Source: Sipunculus nudus
Taxonomy: Eukaryota; Annelida; Sipuncula; Golfingiida; Sipunculidae
DNA: 64,000 bases
Direction of reading: 5' to 3'
Assembly (NCBI GenBank): GCA_026874595.1
Contig: CM049308.1
Location: forward strand, 74,124,624 to 74,188,623
Shown here: in pieces, positions 29,301 through 42,500 of the stretch
Position numbering within the stretch: the stretch's first letter is position 1
Layout of the letters: the number at the start of each line of letters is the position of its first letter
The notes under the pieces: generated by a model
Database searches by the model: none
Seen by the model: the letters and a program-made list of their open reading frames with translations, nothing else
Told to the model about the DNA's origin: nothing
Translations under genes and position numbers: made by a program

Positions 29301-32300
29301 CAATGCATTAGTTGTTCAGATACTTGAGCTTTTGTATCAAACTTTCCATTATTCTGGGGGGTACTTCGGAACCCCATAGCTCAAAGAATATAGGTCACAG
29401 TGACCTAATTTCAGGTTTACAAGGAGAATTTCCATAGACCTCCCAGGATGTCAAGTAAGAAGATTCCAGTTCTAGCGGTTACGATTTGTGCCCTGTTAAC
29501 GGACAGACGCCCGGACGGCCGGACGGCCAGACGGCCGGACGGACGACGGACAAAAGGTGATCCCTATAGCTCAGATGACTTACAGTCAGCTGAGCTAAAA
29601 AACAACAAATGATCTTATTATTTTTGCTGTTGTTTTGTATAAATATTATGACCATATAATATGTTTCTTAAAAGGTCTAAAAAAAATAAAGTGAAAAATG
29701 TAAAAATAACAAAAAAATACAAGTGGTGCCACTAGTCTGCAGAAACTTATGAAACACTCCATGGTCAAAATCGGTGCAAAGAACCATGGGGGAAAATGCA
29801 TCAGTTGTTTGGATACTTGAGCTTTTGTATTAAATTTTGCATTATTCTGGGGGGTAATTTCAGATTTCCAAAGAGACTTTTCAAAGGCCTCCCTGCATGT
29901 CAAGAAAGAAGATTCTAGGTCCAGTCATTATGATTTGTGCCCTGTTAATATATGACCAAATCTTTATTCTGGGGGGTACTTCAGAGCCCCATAGCTCACA
30001 GAATATGGGTAACAGGGACCTTATTTCGGGTTTCCATGTAGACCTTTTATCGGCTTCCCTGGAGGTGAGGACAGAAGATTCTTGGTCCAGTCATTATGAT
30101 TTGTGCCCTGTTTACAGATGACCAAATGTTTAAAGATCACAAAAGTAGAGTAAAAAAACGTAAAAAATAAAAAAAAAATATAGGTGGCGCCACCAATCTC
30201 CAGGAATTGATGAAACACTCCATAATCAATATCCATGCAAAGAATCATGGTGATTAATGCATTAGTTGTTCAGATACTTGAGCTTTTGTATTAAATTTTG
30301 CATTATTCTGGGGGGTACTTCAGAACCCCATAGCTCGGAGAATATAGGTTACAGTGACCTAATTTCAGGTTTACAAGGAGAATTTCCATAGACCTCCCAG
30401 GATGTCAAGTAAGTAGATTCCAGGTCTAGCGGTTACGATTTGTGCCCTGTTAACAGACAGACGCCTGGATGGCCGGACGGACGACAGACAAAAGGTGATC
30501 CCTATAGCTCAGATGACTTACAGTCAGCTGAGCTAAAAATTGAAAAAATACAGGTGGCGCCACCAGAATGCAGAAACTGATGAAACATTTCATGATCAAT
30601 ATCCATGCAAAGAATCATGGTGATCAATATAATAATTGTTCAGATACTTGAGCTTTTGTATCAAATTTTCCATTATTCCGGGGGGTACTTCAGAGCCCCA
30701 TAGCTCAGAGGTTATGGGTAACAGAGACCTAATTTCAGGTTTTTAAGGAGATTTTTCATGGTACTCCCTGGATGTCAAGTTAGAAGATTCAAGGTCCAGT
30801 GGTTACGATTTGTGCCTGGTTAACGGACAGACAGACGGACAGACGGACAGACAGACGGACAGACAGACAGACAGACAGACGGACGACGGACAAAGAGTGA
30901 TCGCTATAGCTCAGATGACTTTCAGTCAGCTGAGCTAAAAAACGATGACATGGTTTCTTCCATCAAAGGTTCATAAACTTTTCTCTATATTTAAACCAGG
31001 ACATGGGACGACCAGCTGGTAACAATTGTGTGTGAATCTATTGCTCAGGAGATGAAGTTGGCACCGGGGACGCCGGGAGGGATGGAATCATACAGAAACA
31101 CTCTCACCCTCAGTTTCTTCTTCAAATTCTATCTCACAGTACTGCAGAGAGTCCACGAGGAACAGGTGACGTTCCCCTTCAAACGTTTTATGTGTATTGT
31201 TAAACGCTTCGCTTACACTAAGTAACCATTCGACCTTCCAATCCTCTTCATGCTTATCATAACATATGAGACCATGCATGCAGCAAACCCCGTATTCTCT
31301 CTCTCTCTCTCGATCTTTGCAACCTTGTCAATCTCCCTCCAGGATCTCCATCTTATCCCGCTCTGCCTCTCAAGGGTAGAACCATTTCCAAACACCGTGT
31401 TACGAAATATAAATGTCCATATCTTGCCATTATTCCAAAATTATTTCTATTCTACCTGTCCGGGTATAACAAATAATAGAACCGACGCCATGTAGATTAA
31501 AAACATGGCCTGAACATATTTAAATGTGTGTCCCGGTTTCAAGCATCCTTACCTGGACATTCTTTTATATAATTTATTCAGGTATAATTTAAACGCCGCC
31601 TATGACACGGGGGTATTTTATTTCTCCTGATATCTCTAGCTTAGGTGAGGAATATAGGGTGGCATGGGTTGACAGTGTTAGTCATTTTCGGAATATCACG
31701 AACCGAAAAGTTTGACATTTTCAGAATATCTCGAACTCTGTGGATAAAAGATCTCTGAGTGTCACTTCCGGTTTCGACCGAAAGCCTAGCCATGCTATCC
31801 AGATGTGGGAGGAGCCACATCCAGACCAGGGGGCAGATGATCTAGTCGGCAGGAATATCCGGCACCTAGCAGCCCAGAAACAGGCCACAGGAGAAGCCGT
31901 GTACTGTGATGATATGCCAAAATACGAAAGTAGGTACCGAAGGCTTCGACGATGTTCGAAAATTTTATAGTAGGTGTCGTATGACGTGTGATTATCCAAG
32001 ATTTGTTCCCCGTATAGTTAGCGTAAGCTTCATTCAAGTTTCCTAATATAGAAGTAGGTGCCGTTTGTTTCATGAAAGTATCACATAAGAATGTAGGGGA
32101 CATACGTGTTGCTGATGTTCCGAAGTATATGTTGTATATTTTCTTTTTGTGTCAAACATTAAATCAGATTGAGTAGGTAAAAGTAGGTGTTATGGATGTC
32201 GAGCCGATATTTTCACATATGAAAATAGGAACCATTTATTCCTAGAATTAAGAGAAGGTCTCTGTATGCTAAGCTGATGTGTGTATTAAAAATAAGCCCG

Positions 32301-35300
32301 ATTAATTGTTGAATTTGGATTTAATTAAGATTGTAATATGTCATATAAAAGAATTTAATTAAGCTAGGTTTAATCCGTTTGTATTTTTACATTTTTTTAG
32401 ATGAACTGTATCTTGGCTTGATACTAAGTACTAAAGCTCACGCTGAAATCGTCAGTGTAGATCCAACAGAGGCACTCAAGGTATCCGGTGTACACGGTTA
32501 CGTGGACCATCAAGACATCCCCGGTGAAAACGTGAAAGGGCAACATGACGAGACCATCTTTGCTAAAGATAAGGTAAACAAAAAAACAGCAACAAGTATA
32601 TTTTGATAAACCTGATAAACCTACATGACATATCTAATCAAGTTGTTCACACGTACAGAACTGCATTTCCTGGATAATTAACAGGATAATACAGTCATCC
32701 AGTCGATTAAATCTACTTGCCCAACTACCAAACCTGCTCTCCCATATAATGACAACTTGATTTTGACCTGGAGGAGAATACGCTGTATGTTCAACATTAT
32801 GGTTTAACCCGTGACAAGCGGCCGAGTCGTGGACAACTAAGTGGTGTTCCTACACGTTTCCTATACATCATACACGATACACTGTGAAATATTAAAACGT
32901 AGAGAAGTAAGTAAAAAACAAACAATTTTGCACGTATGTCAACTAATTTACATCTAGAAAAAAGTGCTCTATCTGTAAAACATTTAATAATATGACTGAT
33001 TATTAGTAATTATGACTGACCTATTCGGTCGATTTTAGGCGAAGTCATAAATATTAACTAATTTTTTTCAACCTTAAAGCATTGGAAGCCAAGGGGTAAA
33101 TGTTACTTTTATTATTTTTCAGGTGGTCTGTCAGGGAGAGCCAATAGGAGCTATTGTTGCGGACAACCAAACCATTGCACAGAGAGCAGCAGCAAAGGTC
33201 AAGGTCGAGTACAAAGAGCTCAAGCCAGTTATAACGATTGAGGTTAGATGGTCTTCAGATAAATTCAATGGGGTTGTGCCTCAGCTGTCAAACCAAAAAA
33301 TACTTACAGGAAAGGCATGTTAAAGATCAATAATACATGTCTCTGTGTGTCAATGAAACATTTTAAATATTTTAAAATCATATTGAAATATACTTTATTA
33401 AATAATGGTAAAAAATCTGCCCTGCTAGTCTCTTCTTTTCAAATCGAATAAAATCTTTTTGAACATCTTCACCTTCCACAAAAAAACATATTTTTTTTTT
33501 TCAAATTATCTCCGTTATCAAGGTTTCATCAAAACTGATCACGTTGAGAGTAATTAGTGGGACAACATTTGCAAACCTAGATTCATTGTATGGTGAAATA
33601 CGGACAAATCATGCCTTTCAAATGACGATGACCCAAACAGTTATACGTCTTCAAATGTAAACATAAATTCCTCAGGTAATCAAATCCCAATTAACGTAAC
33701 ACGTGCGGTACAGACATGGTTTTAACCATCAGAAGTAACGGTTTATTTAAAATAAAAATGTATTTAAAAAACTGGCTTCTAATGTTTGATACAACAGAAA
33801 AATGTTTGCGCACTTCTATCATATAAAATAAGACTACATTTTGAATATTGCAAAAAAAAGTCCGCTGAAGTAACAAAAGATTTGCAACATCTAATTCATT
33901 TCATTAGTAAGCATGTTACAGTCTTAAAGCAATGTTCTGTAGCAAGCCATAGAAGAGAAGTCATTTATAGGGGCGACAAAAGTACTGGAGAACGGAGACA
34001 TTGACGCAAGTTTTGCCCGGGCTGCCCATGTGGTGACAGGGGAGGTCAAGATAGGTGGGCAGGAGCACTTCTACCTGGAAACCAACGTCACTATAGCTGT
34101 ACCACACCGAGAGGATGGGGAGATGGAAGTCTACTGCTCCACACAAAACCCAACCGAGTTACAGGTAAATGGGACATTTGCATTGATAGAAATGTGATAT
34201 TCAAAATAAATAAGACTCTTTCACAAGTAAAATGTAAAATCAAAATTTTGGACTCCTCAGAGCTAAAAGTTTGGTGATACTACATGGAAAATAATTTTAG
34301 AACAAAGATGTTAATTCATTATTGCTTATAAAATCCAGTTCGACTTAACTGTTCAAATCAAAACAATACGTTAAAAAATCATTAAAACCAGTATATTTCA
34401 AATCAAGACAACACCTTTTATGCCGTAATCTATTTTATTAAGAATATGTCACAAATATGCAATTATGAGGCAGCTGTAGAACCTGTTCGCATGATTTACA
34501 AATGTTGTTATGTTGAAAGCATAGGTATCAAATGTATACTAATAGCAATATTTTAATAGGAACACAGTATCTGCAGTAAACATGAGTTAATTTAAAGAGT
34601 CGCCTCTGTCAAATTATATATCTTATGCATTAACTCTCTATATTATCCCTAGATGGAAGCCGCCGCAGCCCTCGGAGTTCCAGCAAACAGAATAGTCGTT
34701 CGGGTCAAGAGAATGGGTCAGTTCTTTTGAGATATAACTGAATTTTCAGTTTTTATTACATGTACTTGATTAATATTCACTTTGATGTTAAATCTGTATA
34801 CTGTTTACCGTTTACATGCATTGCCCAATTATGCTTGATCTTTTATATTGTGCTTCCGTTTATTTTCTATTAGAGAAACATAACAGCTACGTCAAAGTTG
34901 TTTATCTGTCACTTTAGCTATGTAATTGCTCCCCCCCCCCCCCTTCCCGTTTAATGACCCACTACCTACAGACAATTATTGTATGTTATAAAAAATCATC
35001 TCAACTTATTATATCATGTATATTTAATAATATAATTACTTGGAATTACTTATTCAAATACTTTACTAAATAACAAGTAGTCGTAAGTTAACAAAAAATA
35101 AAACCTCTCAAAGTGAAGAAACATAAGCACTTATTCTAAAATGACATTAATGTAGCCTTGAATGAAGGCATGGTTTTTACTTTGAGGATATTGTTATTAA
35201 ACAAAAGGTCACAGTTTATCAAAACAATCGATTTTTTTATAAGATATCATTAAACACGCCCTGTCTGCATATAAAAAAATGAAATTATGCGTTTTGCGTC

Positions 35301-36519
35301 AAGACTAAAAGTATATGTTTTTTGCTTGCTGCAGCACCATGCATCTCACAGCACTCTATTAGGTGTAGCTGTTGTCATATGCGATAGCAATAGGTTGAAT
35401 AATAGTGACATGGTATTTATATGCATTGAAACTGAAAAACGCTCACCAAATAAAGTTTTTTCCACGTTGAGTTTAAGCTTATCATAAAAGGTGTTTACAT
35501 GAAAAATAAGTTACCTCATTATATAAGTATCCTGCAGTGGAGTTGGTTCTAGATACAATTTATTTCTTTTCTGTGAAAATTATAATGAATTAAACTTGTT
35601 TGAAATTAGAGCAATCTTTTAATATACATTACCAAAGATATGACTGGTCTTTAATGTGTGGTGAAGGAATTCCCTGCTTATGAGTTCATCCATTTAACGG
35701 CGATGTTGTCAAATAAAGGGATTGATATGTTTACTTGATAAGTTTCTATATGTAATCAATGTTTGTAGTATTTTGTAAGAGGGGCGGCAATTTTTAAGAC
35801 CGCTCTGTGGCAATTATAGGCTAGGTACGCCGTTGCTTGTACTACGAAAATGTCGTTGCAGGTGGAGGATTCGGAGGAAAGGAGAGTCGATATAATACAT
35901 TGGCGTTACCAGTGATTGTTGCAGCAGCAAAGTATGTCATTGTCAATTATTCTTCTGTGTGAGAAAATGCGAGGTTTGCTAGAATCAAAGATATTCAGTT
36001 AAAAGATTATATATTCCCGTTTTGCCAACACGGGCAGGTAAGGCAGTACTCTTATTTAATAATAGGTTATTAATCGCTTTCGCATTGTTCCCTCTTCACC
36101 AATAAAACACGAATCACAGGTTCATTAAACCTGTGACTGAATTTCCTGAATAATCCTATGCTGAACACATGTATGTGAGGATTTTCTTATTTATTTATTA
36201 AGGTATTTTGCAGGTATAATCGCCCAGTACGTTGTATGTTGGACAGAGATGAAGATATGATTATGACTGGAACACGACATCCATTCCTAGGAAAATACAA
36301 GGTAGGACTGAGAAATGTCTGTATGATAACGAACTTGCTGAAATGTGCCTAGTTATCTTGATCTAATTGACTGACACGTTTGTTGGTTATCGATATTCTG
36401 ACATGCGATAACTTGACTGCGCACGGTCTGAAAGTTTTCATAACTTTTTAAATTGTATGAAAATAATTATAGTATAGATGCATAGTTCATAGCACGATGA
36501 ATGTGTATCATTCACAACG

Positions 36520-36591
<72 letters not shown>

Positions 36592-39500
36592 TTATTGGAT
36601 TATAAAGTATATATATTATAACACAGGTAGGCGTCACTTCTGAGGGTAAATTCGAATGTTTGGACGTTCAGCTTTACAGTAACGCTGGGAACTGCGCAGA
36701 CCTGTCACACCCGGTACGTTAGAACTCTGTAAGAGGATTTTAAATTTGGCTGATAATTGTTCTTGCTTTACTGATTATCACATTTTGCGTTCCTTTGTTT
36801 TTTATTAGAATACAGTTCGCGTCAAATTCTTGTAAAATGCAATATTTCTTATTAACTTTAAAATTAATATACTTTAGTGCATGTTCGCTTGTCTCCCTAA
36901 TTATTATTTTGATCAGACCACATCAGACTATTCTTTGTGGGCTTATAAATAGTTCTCATCCATGCGTGTAACATGTACAAGGAAGAAGCATCTGTTATCT
37001 GACAATAACCCATATTTCTTTAAACAGTTGAATATAGACTTACATATGAAGAACAGTAACTATTTGAGATTATATTTTTTTCTCATTGCAAATTTAGTGT
37101 CAGTTTACAATATTGATTTATGTAATTACAACGTTCTCCATTTTTACAGGTGTTGGAGAGAGCGATGTTTCACAGTGACAACACTTACAAAGTGCCCAAT
37201 GTTAAGATCACAGGTAACCTGTGTAAGACCAACACACCGTCTAATACCGCATTCAGAGGATTTGGCGGGCCGCAGGGGATGATGGTATGTGAGGCCATGG
37301 TCAGTGATGTAGCAGCTTCTCTAGGACTAGAGGAAGAAAAGGCAAGATACGCATAGGTTCATTTGTTTGAGGTTATTTGACCTTGCCTGATGTCTAAACT
37401 ATACAGAGAGATCCGTAAAAGGAAATTAAAATAAAAGCAGTTCGGCCACAGAGGGATAAGCAGGTTGTGACGATGTATATTCCTTCCAATATTTTATTAT
37501 TTAACCCACCATTAAGTTCTTTAAACATAAAAATAGGTGGTCTTTATACATTATATGATATGTCTCGCTGTCCTGCTACCCTGCTACCCTTGGTTTTCTA
37601 AAATAAATGCGTTCTATAAACAAATATTTGACCAAATCCTGAATACATGTATGAATAAAAATTATCCTCCAGTATATTCAATATATAACACAATATATCC
37701 ACCCTTCAACCCGTCTTTGTCGTTACATTTCACGGAGCAAAGGAATCTTGCCATTTTCCATCTCAAGCTTCATACCTTATACGTTTCCACTTATTTGTAT
37801 ATTATCATAATATAAGCGATAGAATTAGTGCGATTTAAATGCAATAGTGACAAGCATTAGTGTTAAACAATAGAGGAAAATTTAAAATAATCTGCGGGAC
37901 TAAAATGAGCTTCTCCGAAGTAGAAGTCGGTACTTATTTTTACATCCGGAAACGCTATTGTTAGTACTGAGACACACGAGGTATCGGCTTTCAAAAATAA
38001 TCCGGCCCTTGAGAGGAAAATTTGGGGAAATTCTTTTTAGAAGAAATGTTTACATGTATCCGAAAGTTTAAATCAAAAGCTGGTATACTATTATTATTAT
38101 CAAGAAATGATTCCAGAAGAATCCCGTTTCGAATCGTTTTAGCCTTATATATATATTTAAGTAACTTTCGTTACTGCTTGATTTTGTGGTCGAGCGCCCA
38201 AAAAAACTTATGCGGATATATAAAGAAATGATTAATAGTGTAGCCATATATTTTGCACTTTTTCATAGGTAGCACATATCACTTAAGAAAGGTTTATGGA
38301 GATACATTTCCAAATGTGATGGGGATACGACTGATATCAAGGTGGAATAAAACTAACCCTAGAGTTATTAATCTATAAACTTCACGTTTTCATATAGAGT
38401 TGTCAACAGTGATATAATACCCTTTATCTGATTAGGAATTCCACTTATCTGTTTTTAAAGGTAAGTAATGGCAATTTTCAAAATCGACATAAACCTTTAA
38501 GAAAATTTTGAAAACGCCTACAGGTAAGAGAAATAAACATGTATGTGGAGGGGGATACGACTCATTTCAACCAGAGGTTGGTGGACTGTAACATCCGGCG
38601 CTGTTGGGAGGAGTGCATCAAAAACTCAGACGTCGAGAAACGGAAGGAGGATATATCCAAATTCAACAGGTAAGGGCACATTTGATCAACATTTAATTTC
38701 TCAACCCTTTCATATCTCATTGAAAAAATCAATGATTCTAATGTGTTTCGTGGGATATATTCCTTCATGACTTTTTTTTAGCTCAGCTGACCGAAAGTCA
38801 ACTGAGGTATAGGTATGGCGCCATGACCGTCGGCTGAACGGGCGTCCGCTTATCCTAGAAACTTATAACTAAATATCAGGAAGGTTAATAAAAATATCCT
38901 TGGACACATGAAATTAGGTCACTGTGACCTATATCCTTGGACTTATGGGGCTTGTAAATACACCCCAGAATAAATAAAAATTTGATAAAAAAACCTTCAG
39001 TATCTTGATAATTAATGCATGAATTGCCATGGATCTTGTCTTGAATAACGACTATGACTAGCTTTTTTAGTTCCCGAAAACCGGTGGTGCCACCTGTATT
39101 TTTGTTTCTGTTTAAGATTTAAAATTTTGTTAGACTATTTAATGACAGCAGTTATGTCAATTTCTCAGCTTTGGATTCTTCCAGCGTCCTGAAACCTAGT
39201 GTGTTTATTGAGGATGATTGGTTTCTTCAGTTCCTAGAAACTGGTTGCGCGGCGTGTATTTTTTTCTATTTTTCTATGCATTTTTTCCCTTATTTTGAGT
39301 CTGCTAAATAATAATGATATTATCAGATGCGCAACTGTGTCCTGAAACCTTGTGTGTTTATTACGGTCCAGCATGAATAAGCGGATGCCCAACATTAATC
39401 ACCCTGTCCGTTCATCTGTTCGTCTTTCAGTATGTCAGTCAAATTTGTTTCCTGTTTTGATAACTCCAGTTATGATTGACATAAGAATTCAAACTTAACT

Positions 39501-42500
39501 TACATATGGCCTACCTCGATCGCAAAAAATCTATCGAAATTCGGGTCAAAGGTCAAGGTCACAGGACCCACTTATTTAGAAAGATCGTGGATGTATTTTA
39601 AGCCAAACTTTCCATCTCAAACCTTCCATCTTGCACATATAGCTAACCTGGCAAGGAAGAACTTTATAATCGATTTTAGGGTCACAAGGTCAAATTCAAG
39701 GTCACAGGGGCCCTCTGTCCATATATTTGCTTCTAGATGATAACTTAAGTTTGTTGACAGATTAGTTTATATCTGAACTTAGATATGACCTACCAATAAT
39801 GTAAGACACCTTGAGATTTTGGGGTCATAAGTTCAAGGTCAAAGGACCCACTGCTTTAAAAAGTTTGTGGAGGTATTTTTAGCCAATCTTTTTACCCCAA
39901 ACCTTCCATCTTCCAGATATTGCTCACCAGCCAATAGTGGAAGAAACTTGTGGATATTTGGGTCAAGAGGGCAAGGTCATGGGAATATTTATCCGCGTAT
40001 AATTTTTAAAGATGATAACACCAGTTCAGATTGAAATATTTCTTTCAATCTTGACTTATGTATGGCCCACCACTAAACTAAGAACGCTGTTGATTCCGGG
40101 ATCATGAGATTTATTTAAGAGATTTATGGATTAATTTTAAGCCGAGCCTTCCGTCTTCTACATGTGGCGCACCTGCCAATAAGGGAAGTTTCCTTTATAT
40201 TTTGGGTCACTAGGTAAGAGGTCAAGGTCACATGGCCCATCCATACATAGATTAATTTATGGATGATAAATCCAGTTCGGGTAAACAAGTTGGCTCCAAA
40301 CTGATCACATGGCTCATGTTTTAAAAAGCTCATGAACATATCCTTATAGACAAATCCAGCTGAGCGTTGAGATCCATTGGCCCTAGTTATCGTTTATTTC
40401 TTACTCCGTTCCAAACTGTTTAAAATAATGAAAACTCAAATGTAGTTTAGTAACATATATGAGAGACAACATTTTCATTTGATATTAGGACCGTGGAAAC
40501 ATAGGACATTTATTCAGAATCCTTGACACTTGACAACTATCCCGGTAACATTACGATGACTAGGCCAGTCAATATGTTTATTAACCATATTGAGCATAAA
40601 CCGACCTGCCATATATATCTGGCACGACTTGCAAACGTCATTAACTTGTCGTCCTCAAGAAAATGATCGCTTCAGCGGGCCTTACTTTACACAGCTTTAA
40701 CTGTGCATTTGTAAACGCTGTTTGTTTTGGCTAAGTTTACGTGAACTGGCCACGAGAGGGCGAAAAAAAGATGAGCCAGTCGCCCCCACGCTCTGTGATT
40801 GGATGGATTATTGGCTCATATCGCGTGATTACTTTTTTGAATCCGGGAGCGTTAAGCCGACCCTTTGCCGGCCGGGTGGGGATGGGGTGGGCGATTTCGA
40901 TTTAGCCCTGATGAAAGAGTCTCTTTAATAAGTTGCCAGTCGCGCCATTAATACACTGCATTTTGCGACATTCCTCCCTGTATTCTTGTGTCGAAATCAT
41001 CACTAGCAAAATAAACATGCAGCGTACAGACAGAGCAACTTATGCTTTGTCTTACCGCTGCGTCATTACTTTAACAATTTTGCTTTGATCCACAGAGAGC
41101 ACCGATGGAAGAAGAGAGGAGTCTCCGTCGTTCCTACCAAGTTCGGCATCTCCTACACGTTCCTGGCTCTGAACCAGGCGGGTGCCCTGGTACATATATA
41201 CAAAGACGGCTCCGTACTCATATCCCACGGCGGTACAGAGATGGGCCAGGGACTCCACACTAAAATGATACAGGTAAAGTGAAGAAACGCTCACTCTTTC
41301 CATTAAACTACTGATTTATTGCCGCTACAGATCAATCATCGCAAGCATATCAACATTGTCAACATTGCCATCATAATCTTTGGCGAAAGATTGTCCAAAT
41401 CAGGTAATCCGGCACTTCCGATATAAGAAGAAGAAAGAGTTGGAAGGCCAGGTATCTTTCTGATTAGCATACAAATAAATCTTCAAAACTGATTAAAAAA
41501 TAACTGACAAATATACTTGTGTTTTACCAATTACCTTACTTTGCTAATGAGCTTTTCATTTTATGTGTATTACAAGCATGACACGTTCATGAGAGTGGTG
41601 ACAGTAATAGTGAAGGGGATGATTATTATTACATTAAAAGCGACAACATGCGTTTTAAGTCTTATTATCATTCCCTATATTCAGGTAGCTAGCCGGGTTC
41701 TCAATATACCATTATCCAAAATCCACATCAGTGAGACAACAACTAACACTGTGCCAAACACATCCGCCACGGCGGCCAGCGCCAGCTCCGATCTGAATGG
41801 AATGGCTATCAAGGTAAATGTTACTCGTTTTTTTTTTTTCAATATCTCCATCGGCAACGCTGGAAAGACGTTTTACCCATTCTGACCGTTTATTCTTTCA
41901 AACGTACAGAGCATTTCTGAAGAATGCTTTTTTATACGGTTTTCATGTAAGGCAGCATATATTTTTTGTGGCATTTCTTCTCCACATTGATTTTTTTATT
42001 ATTATTAATTTAAAATATTTTCGGTTTAGTTTACCAATAGATGTAAATGTATGAAAGGGATAGTACCGTTTAACGCATATCGCCTATGGTATTATGGTAT
42101 TTTTCCTTATTCACTCATTATAATTATCGTGTATTTGATTTGTAGTTTTGGATCAGGATTTAGTGTATAAATTGTTCTTTGTTAAGGTTGCATGTGAGAT
42201 TCTCATGGATAGGCTAAAACCGTTCATGGAAAAGAACCCCAAAGGATCGTGGGAAGAATGGGTAAGCTCATTAATCGTCATTACAACTGCATCATTTGTA
42301 GTATGGATGCCACTATTATTTTTGTTATACTGATAAAAAAATCAAACAAGTATACTCTACGCTTTAACTATGTTACTAAATTACATAACCTTGCACATAT
42401 TTGTTCTGCGGACCAGTCACCAAAATTAATATATAAAATACAGAAAGGCGCACTTGCTCATACCATTTGGTACCAACTCTTACCAACAGTTTTTCAAGGC

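Noticed and set aside
27759-30248. Repeated small open frames with [11 protein letters not shown] or [12 protein letters not shown]
   Set aside because: They recur because they lie in family A repeat units, also at 6401, 49355 and 50109, with stops and frame changes between copies. No protein signature.
33971-34164. Shorter exon 20 starting at the TATAG acceptor (33970)
   Set aside because: It puts the exon in the wrong phase after exon 19. The acceptor ending at 33942 restores phase 0 and a gapless match to human DAIKNNSFYG.
37282-37292. GT donor in exon 25 (GATG|GTATGT)
   Set aside because: It would drop about 19 residues that align with the human protein ([18 protein letters not shown]). 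The GC donor at 37342 keeps them and joins in frame.
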